Of a DNA stretch of 64,000 nt, positions 52,710-62,213 are shown one piece after another; the stretch's first letter is position 1, and every line of letters starts with the position of its first letter. A program made the translations under genes and the position numbers. The notes below the pieces were generated by a model that ran no database searches, was not told the origin of the DNA, and was given only the letters and a program-made list of their open reading frames with translations. This DNA is from Sphingomonas sp. (GTDB lineage: Bacteria; Pseudomonadota; Alphaproteobacteria; Sphingomonadales; Sphingomonadaceae): NCBI RefSeq assembly GCF_025362505.1, contig NZ_JANYGG010000138.1:17200-81199 (forward strand), read 5' to 3'.

Positions 52710-53508
52710 AGCTTTCTCGCCGAACCACTTTGGCTGGACGTTTTGCGACGGCGTGGCGACGGTCACGCTTGATCGACCGGAGCGCAAGAATCCGCTGACC
52801 TTCGACAGCTATGGAGAGCTTCGGGACCTGTTTCGCGCACTTGCCTTCACTTCGTCGGTCAAGGCGGTAGTCATCTCCGGGGCGGGCGGAAACTTTAGTT
52901 CGGGCGGCGACGTGCACGAGATTATCGGCCCGCTGACGCGCATGGCCATGCCCGAACTGATCGCGTTCACCCGCATGACCGGCGACGTCGTCAAGGCGAT
53001 GCGCGCCTGCCCGCAGCCGATCGTCGCGGCGATCGACGGGGTCTGCGCCGGCGCCGGAGCGATCCTCGCCATGGCCTCGGACCTGCGCCTCGCCACCCCG
53101 CGCGCGCGAACGGCCTTCCTGTTCACTCGAGTCGGGCTTGCCGGCTGCGATATGGGGGCGTGCGCGATCCTGCCGCGGCTGATCGGGCAGGGCCGCGCCG
53201 CGGACCTGCTATTCACTGGCCGCGTGATGACCGCCGACGAAGGCGAGCGGTGGGGCTTCCACAATCGCCTCGTAGAGCCCGACGCGCTCGACGGTGAGGC
53301 GCTGGCTTTGGCTCGATCGCTTGCCGCCGGACCGACCTTCGCACACGGCATGACCAAGACGATGCTCAACACAGAGTGGAACGTCAGCCTGGAAACCGCG
53401 ATCGAAATGGAGGCGCAGGCCCAGGCGATCTGCATGGCAACCAATGATTTCCGCCGGGCGTTTGAGGCATTCGCCGCCAAGCGCTCGCCGGTATTCGAGG
53501 GTAATTGA
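52693..53508 (+). CDS. enoyl-CoA hydratase/isomerase family protein
   Basis: A 271-residue crotonase. [40 protein letters not shown] (oxyanion hole) and [31 protein letters not shown] are the family blocks. The position of the second catalytic Glu is taken by [18 protein letters not shown], so a variant reaction (for example ring hydrolysis or isomerisation) is possible. ATG 52693 has GAGGAG before it and overlaps the MarR gene by 17 bp. Confidence 0.85.
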   Translation: MFVQPEAFSPNHFGWTFCDGVATVTLDRPERKNPLTFDSYGELRDLFRALAFTSSVKAVVISGAGGNFSSGGDVHEIIGPLTRMAMPELIAFTRMTGDVVKAMRACPQPIVAAIDGVCAGAGAILAMASDLRLATPRARTAFLFTRVGLAGCDMGACAILPRLIGQGRAADLLFTGRVMTADEGERWGFHNRLVEPDALDGEALALARSLAAGPTFAHGMTKTMLNTEWNVSLETAIEMEAQAQAICMATNDFRRAFEAFAAKRSPVFEGN

Positions 53509-54674
53509 TGGCCGACACCAGCTTCCTCGAGTGGCCGTTCCTCGACAATCGCCACCGCGCTCTGGGCCGCGAGCTCGATGCGTGGTGTGCAAGCGAGCTC
53601 GACCATCACGAGGTCGACGACGTCGATGCCGCCTGCCGCGCGCTGGTCGCCAAGCTGGGCGCAGCGGGGTGGCTGCGCTACGCCGTGCCTGCCGAATATG
53701 GGGGGGTCGACGACATGCTCGACGTTCGCTCGCTGTCTCTGATTCGCGAGACGCTTGCGCGCCACTCGGGCCTCGCCGACTTCGTCTTCGCCATGCAGGG
53801 CCTCGGGTCGGGCACGATCAGCCTCTTCGGGAGTCCCGAGCAGAAGGAGCGCTACCTGCCGGCGGTCGCGCGCGGCGAGAAAATCGCCGCCTTTGCACTG
53901 ACCGAGCCGAATGCTGGAAGCGACGTCGCGGCGTGCGAGACGAGCGCGACCGAAAGCGACGGCGGCTACCGCATTAAAGGCGCCAAGACCTACATCTCCA
54001 ACGGCGGCATTGCCGATTATTACATTGTATTCGCGCGCACCGGCGAGGCGCCCGGGGCGCGCGGCCTGTCGAGCTTCATCGTCGATGCCGACACGCCCGG
54101 ACTTTCGATCGCCGAGCGCCTGCGCGTGATTGCCCCGCACCCTCTTGCCCGGATCGAATTCGATGGCGCCCGGGTCGGCAGCGACGCGCTGCTCGGAACG
54201 CGCGGCGAGGGCTTTCGACAGGCGATGGCGACGCTCGACGTCTTCCGCACGACGGTTGGCGCGGCCGCGCTCGGCTTCGCCCGCCGGGCGCTCGACGAGG
54301 CAACCTCGCGCGTGCTCGGGCGAAAACTCAGTGGCACCCTGCTGTCCGACAATGCCGTCGTCCAGGCGCAACTCGCCGAGATGGTGCTGGCGGTCGATAG
54401 CGCGGCGCTGCTGATCTATCGCGCCGGTTGGGTACGCGACGTGCAGGGTCGCCGGAACACGCGCGAGGCGGCACTCGCCAAGCTTCACGCGACCGAGGGG
54501 GCGCAGCGAGTCATAGACCAGGCCGTGCAACTTTTTGGCGGGGCCGGCGTGACCCATGGCGTAATCGTCGAATCGCTCTACCGCGAAGTCCGCGCACTGC
54601 GCATCTACGAAGGAGCGTCCGAAGTGCAGCGTATGGTCATCGCCCGTCAGCATCTTGCCGAGGCACGATTATGA
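53508..54674 (+). CDS. acyl-CoA dehydrogenase
   Basis: A 388-residue FAD enzyme that introduces a double bond in an acyl-Co[20 protein letters not shown] and [20 protein letters not shown] are the FAD/substrate signatures; the catalytic Glu is in [16 protein letters not shown] near the end. TGATG junction with the hydratase gene and ATGA overlap with the RidA gene. In the Azoarcus 2-aminobenzoate pathway a set like this finishes the ring products by beta-oxidation. Confidence 0.92.
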   Translation: MADTSFLEWPFLDNRHRALGRELDAWCASELDHHEVDDVDAACRALVAKLGAAGWLRYAVPAEYGGVDDMLDVRSLSLIRETLARHSGLADFVFAMQGLGSGTISLFGSPEQKERYLPAVARGEKIAAFALTEPNAGSDVAACETSATESDGGYRIKGAKTYISNGGIADYYIVFARTGEAPGARGLSSFIVDADTPGLSIAERLRVIAPHPLARIEFDGARVGSDALLGTRGEGFRQAMATLDVFRTTVGAAALGFARRALDEATSRVLGRKLSGTLLSDNAVVQAQLAEMVLAVDSAALLIYRAGWVRDVQGRRNTREAALAKLHATEGAQRVIDQAVQLFGGAGVTHGVIVESLYREVRALRIYEGASEVQRMVIARQHLAEARL

Positions 54675-55081
54675 GCGTCCATCGCAGCCTCCTGCCGCCG
54701 GGTTGGCCACGGCCGCGCGGCTACGCGAACGGGGTGGCGGCGCGGGGCCTGACGGTGTTCACCGGCGGGCTCGTCGGCTGGAACCAGGCGGAGGAATTCG
54801 CTCCGGGCGGGATCGCCGGTCAGTTCCACCAGATTCTGATCAATCTCCTCGCTGTCCTCGCCGAAGCGGGCGCCGGGCCCGAGCATCTCGTGCGCATGAC
54901 GTGGTACGTGGTCGACGTCGACGCCTATCGCGCCGAACTACCCGTGATCGGCGCCGCCTATCGTGAGCTCCTCGGCCGAAATTTTCCGGCGATGGCGGTC
55001 GTCCAGGTGGTCGCACTGGTCGAACCCGACGCATTGATTGAGATCGAGGCGACTGCGGTCGTCCCGGACGTCAACGAGTGA
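54671..55081 (+). CDS. RidA-family enamine/imine deaminase
   Basis: A 136-residue trimeric-type protein. [47 protein letters not shown] and the C-terminal [11 protein letters not shown] are RidA features, with the Glu near the end; the classic Arg105 lies in a changed context, so activity is likely but not certain. 2-Amino-5-oxocyclohexene-carboxyl-CoA is an enamine, so a RidA-type deaminase in this operon makes chemical sense. A broken paralogue lies at 32928. Confidence 0.82.
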   Translation: MSVHRSLLPPGWPRPRGYANGVAARGLTVFTGGLVGWNQAEEFAPGGIAGQFHQILINLLAVLAEAGAGPEHLVRMTWYVVDVDAYRAELPVIGAAYRELLGRNFPAMAVVQVVALVEPDALIEIEATAVVPDVNE

Positions 55082-56700
55082 TGTCCGGGCCGTACGACAG
55101 CTTCGTCCGCGACGCTCTTCCACCGGCCAGCCTGCAACCCGACTTTCTCTTCGATCTGCCCCAACATGCCTATCCCGAGCAGCTTAACGCCGCCGCCGAA
55201 CTCGTCGACCGCGCGGTGGCCGAGGGCGACGGCGAGCGGATCGCGATACGAAATGCGCTGGGCGTGACTAGTTATGCCGAGCTTGCCGACCGCTCGGGCC
55301 GGATCGCACGGCTGCTTTCCGAGCGCGAAGGCCTGGTGCCGGGCAATCGAGTCCTGCTCTTCGGTGCTAATGGCGCGATGCTATTCGCCGCTTGGCTCGG
55401 CATCCTCAAGACGGGCGGGGTCGCGGTAACGCTGATGCCGCTGCTGCGCGCCGGTGAAATCGCAACGATCCTCGCCAAGGCCGAGGTCGACCATGCGATC
55501 GTCGACGCACGGTTTCGCGGCGAGGTCGAAGTGGCGGCGCGAGAGAGCGGCCGGCCGCTGCGCATCCTGACCTTCGATGGCGACCGCGGAGGCGGCGACA
55601 TCGAACGGCAGATCGAAGCGCTCGCGCCGCTGGCGGCGGTCGAGACTGGCCGTGACGATCCGGCAATCATCGCCTTCACCTCAGGCACTACCGGCGCGCC
55701 GAAGGGCTGCATCCAATTCCACCGCGACATTCTCATCCCCGCCGACGGCTATGCCCGCCAGCTGCTTGGTCTCACGCGCGATGATGTCGTTGCCTCCTCG
55801 GCGCCGATCGCCTTCACCTTCGGGCTGGGCGCGCAGCTGATCTTTCCGTTGCGCGCCCGCGCAACCGCGCTGACGCTGGAGACTGGCTCGCCCGCGGCCC
55901 TGCTCGAGGCGATCGAGCGCGACCGGGTGACCGCCCTGTTCACCGCGCCGACCGCTTACAAGGAAATGCTGGCAACGCTCGAACCGGCGCGGCTGGCCTC
56001 GCTTCGCCTGTGCGTATCGGCGGGCGAGCACCTTCCCGCCGCGACGTGGCAACAGTGGCGCGATGCGACTGGCCTGGCGCTCGTCGACGGCATCGGCGCG
56101 ACCGAGATGATGCACGTTTTCATCTCCGCCACCGGCGCCGACATACGCCCTGGCGCGACCGGGCGGATAGTCGCGGGCTATCACGGCTGCGTGCTCGATG
56201 CGGCTGGCGTGCCACAGTCGCACGGCATTGGGCGGCTGGCGATCAGGGGCCCGACCGGTTGCCGTTACCTCGCCGATCCGCGCCAGGCGGCTTATGTCCT
56301 TGATGGCTGGAACGTCACCGGAGACACTTATCGCCTCGATGAAGACGGCTATTACTGGTTCGTAGCGCGTTCCGACGACATGATCGTCTCGTCGGGCTAT
56401 AATATTGGCCCGCCCGAGGTCGAAAATGCGCTTCTCACGCATCCTGCGGTTGTCGAATGTGCGGTGGTCGGTGCTCCCTGCCCCCGCCGCAACCAGCTGG
56501 TTAAGGCGTTCGTCGTAACGAACGCCGTGCCGGACGAGGCCCTTGCCACGGCTTTGAAGGAACATGTCAAGGCGACCATCGCGCCCTATAAATTCCCGCG
56601 CGAAATCGTCTTTGTCGACGCCCTGCCGAAAACCCTTACCGGGAAGCTACAGCGCCGGACGCTGCACGACTATGGCAACGACGTTGTGAACGCGCGTTGA
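55081..56700 (+). CDS. aryl-CoA ligase, 2-aminobenzoate-CoA ligase type
   Basis: A 539-residue adenylate-forming ligase. AFTSGTTGAPKGCIQFHRD is the AMP-binding motif, DGIGATEMMHVFISAT motif A5, VTGDTYRLDEDGYYWFVARSDDMIVSSGYNIGP the hinge region, and PKTLTGKLQRR the C-terminal Lys. The N-terminus resembles benzoate/2-aminobenzoate-CoA ligases. A GTG at 55078 overlapping the RidA stop is an alternative start. It ends the operon and activates the aromatic acid (anthranilate) that the fused monooxygenase uses as its CoA ester. Confidence 0.85.
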   Translation: MSGPYDSFVRDALPPASLQPDFLFDLPQHAYPEQLNAAAELVDRAVAEGDGERIAIRNALGVTSYAELADRSGRIARLLSEREGLVPGNRVLLFGANGAMLFAAWLGILKTGGVAVTLMPLLRAGEIATILAKAEVDHAIVDARFRGEVEVAARESGRPLRILTFDGDRGGGDIERQIEALAPLAAVETGRDDPAIIAFTSGTTGAPKGCIQFHRDILIPADGYARQLLGLTRDDVVASSAPIAFTFGLGAQLIFPLRARATALTLETGSPAALLEAIERDRVTALFTAPTAYKEMLATLEPARLASLRLCVSAGEHLPAATWQQWRDATGLALVDGIGATEMMHVFISATGADIRPGATGRIVAGYHGCVLDAAGVPQSHGIGRLAIRGPTGCRYLADPRQAAYVLDGWNVTGDTYRLDEDGYYWFVARSDDMIVSSGYNIGPPEVENALLTHPAVVECAVVGAPCPRRNQLVKAFVVTNAVPDEALATALKEHVKATIAPYKFPREIVFVDALPKTLTGKLQRRTLHDYGNDVVNAR

Positions 56701-57032
56701 GGTGGACTAAGCTTTGGGTTCCGACTGGCACCTCGCCCAGGCCAACGCCGGAAATCTGCCCGAATATTAGCGTGTTGGGAGGTGGCGCGATCGCTTCCGG
56801 TCAGGAGCATGCCTGCTGGGCACGAGCCGCATTGTCGTCCGATCGGACGATATGATTGGCGTGTCGGGGTGCAGGACGGAACGTCGACGGCTTCGGTGAT
56901 GGTGATCAGGGCGCGCGGGATCGTTGCCCGAAGCGTAATGGTTCGGGCGGGTGACGAGGCTGGGCCATGCCCGGTCATGGCACGATCTCCCGGGTCGGAG
57001 ATATGTCGGGCGGCGGGTGCGCAGGGCTGGCG
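56701..57032. other. gene-free stretch with a 16-bp palindrome, probable IS91-type end
   Basis: No believable frame is present on either strand. TCGTCCGATCGGACGA (56835-56850) is a perfect palindrome. Lying past the 3' end of a minus-strand IS91-type transposase, the stretch probably holds that element's terminal (replication-end) sequences, but the boundary cannot be placed. Confidence 0.4.
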
Positions 57033-57918
57033 CTATCGCTCGAACGTCTCGATAATGACCATGTGCCCGCCGCAGCACGGGCAAGGCGGACGGAGGTCGC
57101 CCGGTTCCTCCATCACATTGTCATCGGGCAGCGGAGCGACGCTCAGCAGTTTGCAGACGAGCGACAGACTGGCTTTGCGGGAGGAGCCGGCGAGCAGCCC
57201 ATGATGGCGGATGCGGTGGAAGCCGCGCGGCAGGACGTGGGGCAGGAAGCGACGGATGAACTCGTCGGCGGCGAGCGTCATGAACTGCTGGCGCTCGGGG
57301 CCGCTACGGCGGTAATCCTTTTAACGGAAGGTGACGCCGTCCTCATCGAACCGGATGAGGCGGTGCTCCAGATCGTGCCCCGGTGGGTGTAGCGCGACTG
57401 ATAGGCCAGCACGGCCTCGGGTCCGGCGAATGGTTGCTTGGCATAGACCACCCAGCGCCTCTTTCGGACCAGCGACAGGTGCCGCAGGAACGCGCGCCGG
57501 TCGGCCAGATGGGCAAGGCTTCCGAAAAAGGCGAGCCGTCCGGCCTCGTGCAGCGCGACCAGCCGAGTCGGGAACAGGTGGCGGAACAGCTTGCCCAGCA
57601 CCCGGACGGGCAGCAGGAACGCCGGGCGCGACGATATCCAGCGGCTCCCGTCAGGCGCGATACCGCCGCCCGGCACGATCATGTGGACGTGCGGATGATG
57701 CGTCAGCGCCGAGCCCCATGTGTGCAGCACGGTGGTGATGCCGATCCGGACGCCGAGGTGCTTGCGATCGGCCGCGATCGTCAGCATCGTCTCCGACGCC
57801 GCGTTGAACAGCAGGTCATAGACCAGCACCTTGTTATGGAGGGCGATGTCGGCGACCTCTGCCGGCAGCGTGAAGACGACATGGAAGTAGCCGACTGGCA
57901 GCAGGTCGGCCTCGCGTG
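57033..57918 (-). pseudogene. IS91-family transposase, truncated and frameshifted
   Basis: A rolling-circle Y2-type transposase remnant. Reading from 57918, EADLLPVGYFHVVFTLPAEV and HNKVLVYDLLFNAA lead to WGSALTHHPHVHMIVPGGG, the HUH region. After RYTHR the frame shifts; the displaced frame reads LIRFDEDGVTFR then a TAA in place of a sense codon, then KDYRRSGPERQQ, and the last part (57281-57033) has FIRRFLPHVLPRGFHRIRHHGLL and a CPCCGG zinc motif. The N-terminal zinc-binding domain is missing where IS3-type sequence abuts. Inactive. Confidence 0.85.
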
Positions 57919-58596
57919 TCGCGAGCTAGGTGCCGCCTGCTGAAGGCGCATGACCTGATTACCAGTCCGGCCTATGTCGTGATCAAGTCGGCGGATCGCT
58001 TCCATACTCAGACCACCCGCCCAAACGAGATGTGGCAGACCGACTTCACCTACTTCAAGATCATCGGGTGGGGCTGGATGTATCTGTCGACCGTACTCGA
58101 CGACTTCTCACGCTACATCATCGCCTGGAAGCTGTGCTCCACCATGCGGACCGAGGACGTCACCGATACGCTGGACCTGGCACCGGCGGCGTCGGGCTGC
58201 GACCATGCCCATGTCCACCACAGGCCCCGACTGCTCAACGACAATGACCCAAACTATATCGCGGGCGAACTGGCCGATTACATCGAAGCGAGAGCCATGA
58301 GCCATGTGCGCGGCGCGACTTATCATCCGCGGACTCAGGGCAAGATCGAGCGCTGGCACCAGACCCTGAAGAACCGAATCCTGCTCGAAAACTACTTCCT
58401 GCCCGGTGATCTCGAAGGCCAGATCGAGGCGTTCGTCGAGCATTACAACCACCGGCGGTATCACGAGAGCCTGAACAATGTGACGCCTGCCGACGCCTAC
58501 TTCGGGAGAGCCCAGACCATCATAAAACAGCGCGAAAGGATCAAACGACAGACCATCGAACATCGGCGCTTGCAGCACCGCAAGCTCGCCGCCTAA
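57919..58596 (+). pseudogene. IS3-family transposase (OrfB), N-terminally truncated
   Basis: Residues RCRLLKAHDLITSPAYVVIK open an integrase-core protein. The DDE triad is still visible: the first Asp in MWQTDFTYFKI, the second in LLNDNDPNYI (the usual DNGP has become DNDP), and the Glu in TQGKIERWHQTLKN. LNNVTPADAYFGRA and HRRLQHRKLAA end it. The helix-turn-helix half is missing, so no activity is expected. Confidence 0.8.
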
Positions 58597-58670
58597 TATC
58601 AACCCCCAGACGAGGCCGACACTCCGCTAATCTACGCCGCCAGTTGCGCCAAATGTTCTGACGACGGATC
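57919..58670 (+). mobile_element. IS3-family element, left part missing
   Basis: The right part of an IS3-type element: a 5'-truncated transposase (next entry) and about 70 bp beyond its stop that probably include the right terminal repeat (near CAAATGTTCTGACGACGGA). The left end and orfA are absent and replaced by IS91-type DNA, so the two elements have been joined by deletion or by one-ended transposition. Confidence 0.65.
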
Positions 58671-58727
58671 CCTGTGTGTTGATTGTCGCTGAGAGTTGAC
58701 CCGGGATTTTCATCGAGAGGTGAGGCA
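58671..58727. mobile_element. possible IS21-type end fragment
   Basis: TGTCGCTGAGAGTTGACCC followed by TTTTCATCGAGAGGTGAG resembles the repeated GAGAGTTGACC boxes of IS21-family ends. No istA/istB gene is adjacent. The likeness is from memory and the fragment is short. Confidence 0.35.
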
Positions 58728-58729
58728 TA

Positions 58730-60223
58730 TCATGCTATCTGCTCGGCTTGGCAGTATTTGCGCACGTATTCATCGTGCGAGGGCATTATATCGACGCATC
58801 GGTCGATGGTCGCCGCGATGTTACTGAGGAACTGCTCGATCTGCGGGTCACTCTTGATCCCAACCAGCGGGTCATAGGCGCGCGGCACGATCCCTTGGCC
58901 GAGGAACACTTCGATCCAGCTTTCCTCGCTGAACAATTCGTCGTTCTCGCGGAAGATCCGGCCATTCGAGCACCACAGGTCGATCTTGGCCTTGAGCGTC
59001 GCTGGCAGCTCCATTTCACGGCAATGTTTCCATAAGTCGCCAGTGCGCTGGTTCGCCCAGTAATGGAGGATGATGAAGTCGCGCACGCGCTCCCACTCGA
59101 AGTCGGCCTGACGATTGTATTCGTCGATCGTCGATTGGTCGTTCGTGCCGTCGGGAAACAGCCGCACAAGCCGGATCGCCGCCGATTGAACGAGGTGAAT
59201 GCTCGTGGATTCGAGCGGCTCAAGGAAACCTGCCGAAAGGCCGATCGCGACGCAATTGCGGTTCCACATCTTGCGCCGTTTGCCGGTGGTGAACCTCAGC
59301 TTGTTGGGATCGGCGAGCTGTTCGCCGTCGAGGTTGGCGAGAAGCAGCGCCTCGGCGGCGTCATCGTCGACATGCTTGCTGGAGTATACGAGGCCGTTAC
59401 CGGTGCGGTGCTGGAGCGGGATCCGCCACTGCCAGCCAGCATCGCGGGCGGTCGCGCGGGTGTAGGGAGTCAGCGGCGCGACGCGCGTGCACGGGACCGC
59501 CATCGCGCGGTCGCACGGAAGCCAGTGCGTCCAGTCCTCATATTCAGTCTTGAGCGTCTGGCCGATAAGCAAGCCGCGGAAGCCGGAGCAGTCGATAAAG
59601 AAGTCGGCCTCGACTACGCGGTCGCCTTCGAGTGTAACGGCGGCAATATCGCCTGTCTCATGCAGGCCAACGTCGACGATCTTGCCTTCGGTGCGTCGGA
59701 CACCGTGCTGCTCTGCGAGACTCCGCAGATATTTCGCGTAGAGCGCGGCGTCAAACTGGAAGGCGTGAGCGACCTGCCCAATCGGCGAATCCGCCATTTC
59801 GGCACGCGAATGCATGAACTTGTTGGCGAGCGCTGCAGCGGTATTGATCGAATAATTGGCAAAGTCCTTGGCTCGCCCGCGTTGGCTCGCGTGCAGCCAA
59901 TAATGGTGGCAGCGCAGCCAATCCCAGTCCTGTCCGATGACTCCGAAACCGTGGATGTAGCTGTGGCCCGGCTTCCACCAATCGACGAACTGGACGCCGA
60001 GCTTGAAAGTGGCCTGGGTGCGCTTCATGAACTCGGCTTCGTCGAGCTGCACCAGCTCGTTGTATTTCTTGATCGCCGGGATGGTGGCTTCGCCGACGCC
60101 GACCGTGCCGATCGCTTCACTTTCGACCAACTCGATATCGTACAACCCTTGAAACAATTTCCCGAAAAGCGCCGCAGTCATCCAACCGGCAGTGCCACCG
60201 CCAACGATAAGAATCTTCTTCAT
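58730..60223 (-). CDS. flavin-dependent tryptophan-halogenase-like protein
   Basis: A 497-residue FAD protein of the tryptophan 7-halogenase family. ILIVGGGTAGWMTAALFGK is the FAD site, the Lys in TFKLGVQFVDWW matches the catalytic chloramine Lys, and GWQWRIPLQHR is the WxWxIP motif that blocks monooxygenation. Members in TonB-receptor loci of sphingomonads and relatives are numerous, and their substrates are mostly unknown. It lies 9 bp downstream of the glycosidase gene. The 3' end adjoins IS debris but appears intact. Confidence 0.88.
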   Translation of the reverse strand: MKKILIVGGGTAGWMTAALFGKLFQGLYDIELVESEAIGTVGVGEATIPAIKKYNELVQLDEAEFMKRTQATFKLGVQFVDWWKPGHSYIHGFGVIGQDWDWLRCHHYWLHASQRGRAKDFANYSINTAAALANKFMHSRAEMADSPIGQVAHAFQFDAALYAKYLRSLAEQHGVRRTEGKIVDVGLHETGDIAAVTLEGDRVVEADFFIDCSGFRGLLIGQTLKTEYEDWTHWLPCDRAMAVPCTRVAPLTPYTRATARDAGWQWRIPLQHRTGNGLVYSSKHVDDDAAEALLLANLDGEQLADPNKLRFTTGKRRKMWNRNCVAIGLSAGFLEPLESTSIHLVQSAAIRLVRLFPDGTNDQSTIDEYNRQADFEWERVRDFIILHYWANQRTGDLWKHCREMELPATLKAKIDLWCSNGRIFRENDELFSEESWIEVFLGQGIVPRAYDPLVGIKSDPQIEQFLSNIAATIDRCVDIMPSHDEYVRKYCQAEQIA

Positions 60224-60232
60224 GAAATCCGG

Positions 60233-62203
60233 TTACCGGCTTTCGGGCGGGCAGGTCAATTTAGGTACCGTTTCGGGCAATTGGCCAACCTTTGACGATC
60301 GGGACAGCGACAGGCCATACCCGCGGCGGAATTGAATTCCGCCGTGCTGCGGTAAGCAGTCGCCCGCAGGCCAATCGAACGACAGGCGTCCATGGAAATC
60401 GTAGCCCGCCCGGCCATCGTTACCGGCGAGAAGAACGTCGGTCAGACCCAATCCCTCAGTTCCCGGTAACCAGGCCGTGATAAACGCATCTGATCGATTG
60501 ATCAGATCGTTCGCCGCAACCGGACGACCCGAATAGAGGACCGTCACGACAGGCACGCCCTTGCCTCTCACTCGCTCAAGCGTCGCGAGGTCTTGAGGAT
60601 AACGGCTGGTGTGGCGCATCGACGCGGGAAAGCTGATGTCGCCCTTGCCCTCCGCATAGGGCTCCTCGGCGGCGACCATGACGACGGCGCTGTAGGCGCG
60701 CACATCGACACCCCTGCCGTCCAGACTGTAGTCGACTTTGCCAGCACCGAGTGTCTGTCGAAACGCCGACAAGAGCGTGTCGGCATAGGGATAGTCCGAC
60801 GTGCTCGTCTGATCGCCTTGCCAGGTCAGCGACCAGCCCCCCGTCTGCATTGGAATGCTTTCCGCGCCCTTACCGACGACAAGGATTTTTCCCGAGCGAC
60901 GGAGCGGAAGAACGCCATGGTTATTCTTAAAGAGAACCAGTGATTTTCGAACCGCATCGCGGGCAAGAGAGCGGATCTCGGGGGAATGGATTACCGCTGC
61001 ATCCGGACGAGGGCCCGTGGCTGGCGACGCGTTAAAGAGACCCGCCGCAATCTTGACCCGGATAATCCTCGAGACGGCATCGTCCACACGGCTCATAGAG
61101 ATTCGCCCCGCGCGGACATCCGCAATTGTCGCCACTATAAACTTCTTCCAGTCGTCGGGAACCATGAAGAGATCGATGCCGGCATTGACCGCCTGAAAAC
61201 ATTGCCAATTTGTGCAGCCCGGCACTTGGCCGACGGCGTTCCAGTCGCTGACGACAAGGCCGTTGAAGCCAAGGCGCTTCTTGAGCACGTCGCCGACCAG
61301 ATGGGCGTTGCTGTGCATCTTGCCCCAGCTTTTGCCGCTCGTCGTGTCGGTAAAGCTTGAATAGCTGACCATCACCGTTTGGACATTGGCGCTGAGCGCT
61401 CCGTAATACCCCGCGGCGTGGGTGCGAGCGAGGTTCGCCTCGCTAGTGCGGGTCTCGCCCTGGTCTACACCGTGAAAAGTACCCCCGTCGCCAAGCCAGT
61501 GCTTGGCGGTCGCGAGCACCGAGGTTGACGTTCCGAGCTGCCCTTGAAGTCCGCTCACCATAGCGTGGGCATAAGCGCGCACTTGAGACGGATCAGAACT
61601 ATAACTCTCGTAGGTCCGGCCCCAACGGGGGTTTTGGACAACCGCCAAAGTAGGAGCGAAAGCCCAAGTGATTCCCGTTGCGCGCACCTGGCTTGCGGTA
61701 GCTCGCCCGATCTTTTCTATCAGCTCGGGATCGTGCGCTGCGCCTAGCCCAATATTGTGCGGAAAGAGCGTTGCCCCGAAGACGTTGTTGTGTCCGTGAA
61801 CGGCATCCGTTCCCCAGATTACAGGTACCTTAACCTTCATGTCGGTCGCCATCGAGGCGCGGTAAAAAGCGTCGGACAGCTTTAGCCAATCGGCGACGCT
61901 CGAATGCATATTCATCGATGGCCAGGCGCCGCCGCCATTCAGGATCGAACCGATATAATATTTGCGCACGTCGTCTGGACTAACCGAGCGGATGTCGGGT
62001 TGGGTCATCTGCCCGACCTTTTGCTCGAGCGTCATGCCGTCTACCATCGAGCGCACGCGGGCCTCCAGAGCCGCGTCCGGCGCGACTGCTAGAGCCGGCT
62101 TCCGCCAAATCTCCGCCGTCAGCGGGGTCGAGATAAGCACCGTGCTCGCAAGCCACAGGAAAGCCTTGGACCGGGGACACCGAACCGCTTTGATCACATC
62201 CAT
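60233..62203 (-). CDS. family 3 glycoside hydrolase (beta-glucosidase/exo-beta-glucanase)
   Basis: A 656-residue secreted enzyme. A hydrophobic N-terminus (AFLWLASTVLISTPLTAEI) acts as signal peptide. The GH3 barrel (about 50-390) has KHWLGDGGTFHGVDQGET and the nucleophile Asp in NGLVVSDWNAVG; the second domain (about 420-630) has LVLFKNNHGVLPL and AWLPGTEGLGLTDVL. It is about 150-200 residues shorter than exo-1,3/1,4-beta-glucanases with an extra C-terminal domain. It lies 10 bp after the TonB receptor gene, as a transport-and-degradation pair. Confidence 0.9.
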   Translation of the reverse strand: MDVIKAVRCPRSKAFLWLASTVLISTPLTAEIWRKPALAVAPDAALEARVRSMVDGMTLEQKVGQMTQPDIRSVSPDDVRKYYIGSILNGGGAWPSMNMHSSVADWLKLSDAFYRASMATDMKVKVPVIWGTDAVHGHNNVFGATLFPHNIGLGAAHDPELIEKIGRATASQVRATGITWAFAPTLAVVQNPRWGRTYESYSSDPSQVRAYAHAMVSGLQGQLGTSTSVLATAKHWLGDGGTFHGVDQGETRTSEANLARTHAAGYYGALSANVQTVMVSYSSFTDTTSGKSWGKMHSNAHLVGDVLKKRLGFNGLVVSDWNAVGQVPGCTNWQCFQAVNAGIDLFMVPDDWKKFIVATIADVRAGRISMSRVDDAVSRIIRVKIAAGLFNASPATGPRPDAAVIHSPEIRSLARDAVRKSLVLFKNNHGVLPLRRSGKILVVGKGAESIPMQTGGWSLTWQGDQTSTSDYPYADTLLSAFRQTLGAGKVDYSLDGRGVDVRAYSAVVMVAAEEPYAEGKGDISFPASMRHTSRYPQDLATLERVRGKGVPVVTVLYSGRPVAANDLINRSDAFITAWLPGTEGLGLTDVLLAGNDGRAGYDFHGRLSFDWPAGDCLPQHGGIQFRRGYGLSLSRSSKVGQLPETVPKLTCPPESR

Positions 62204-62213
62204 CTGAGCCTGC

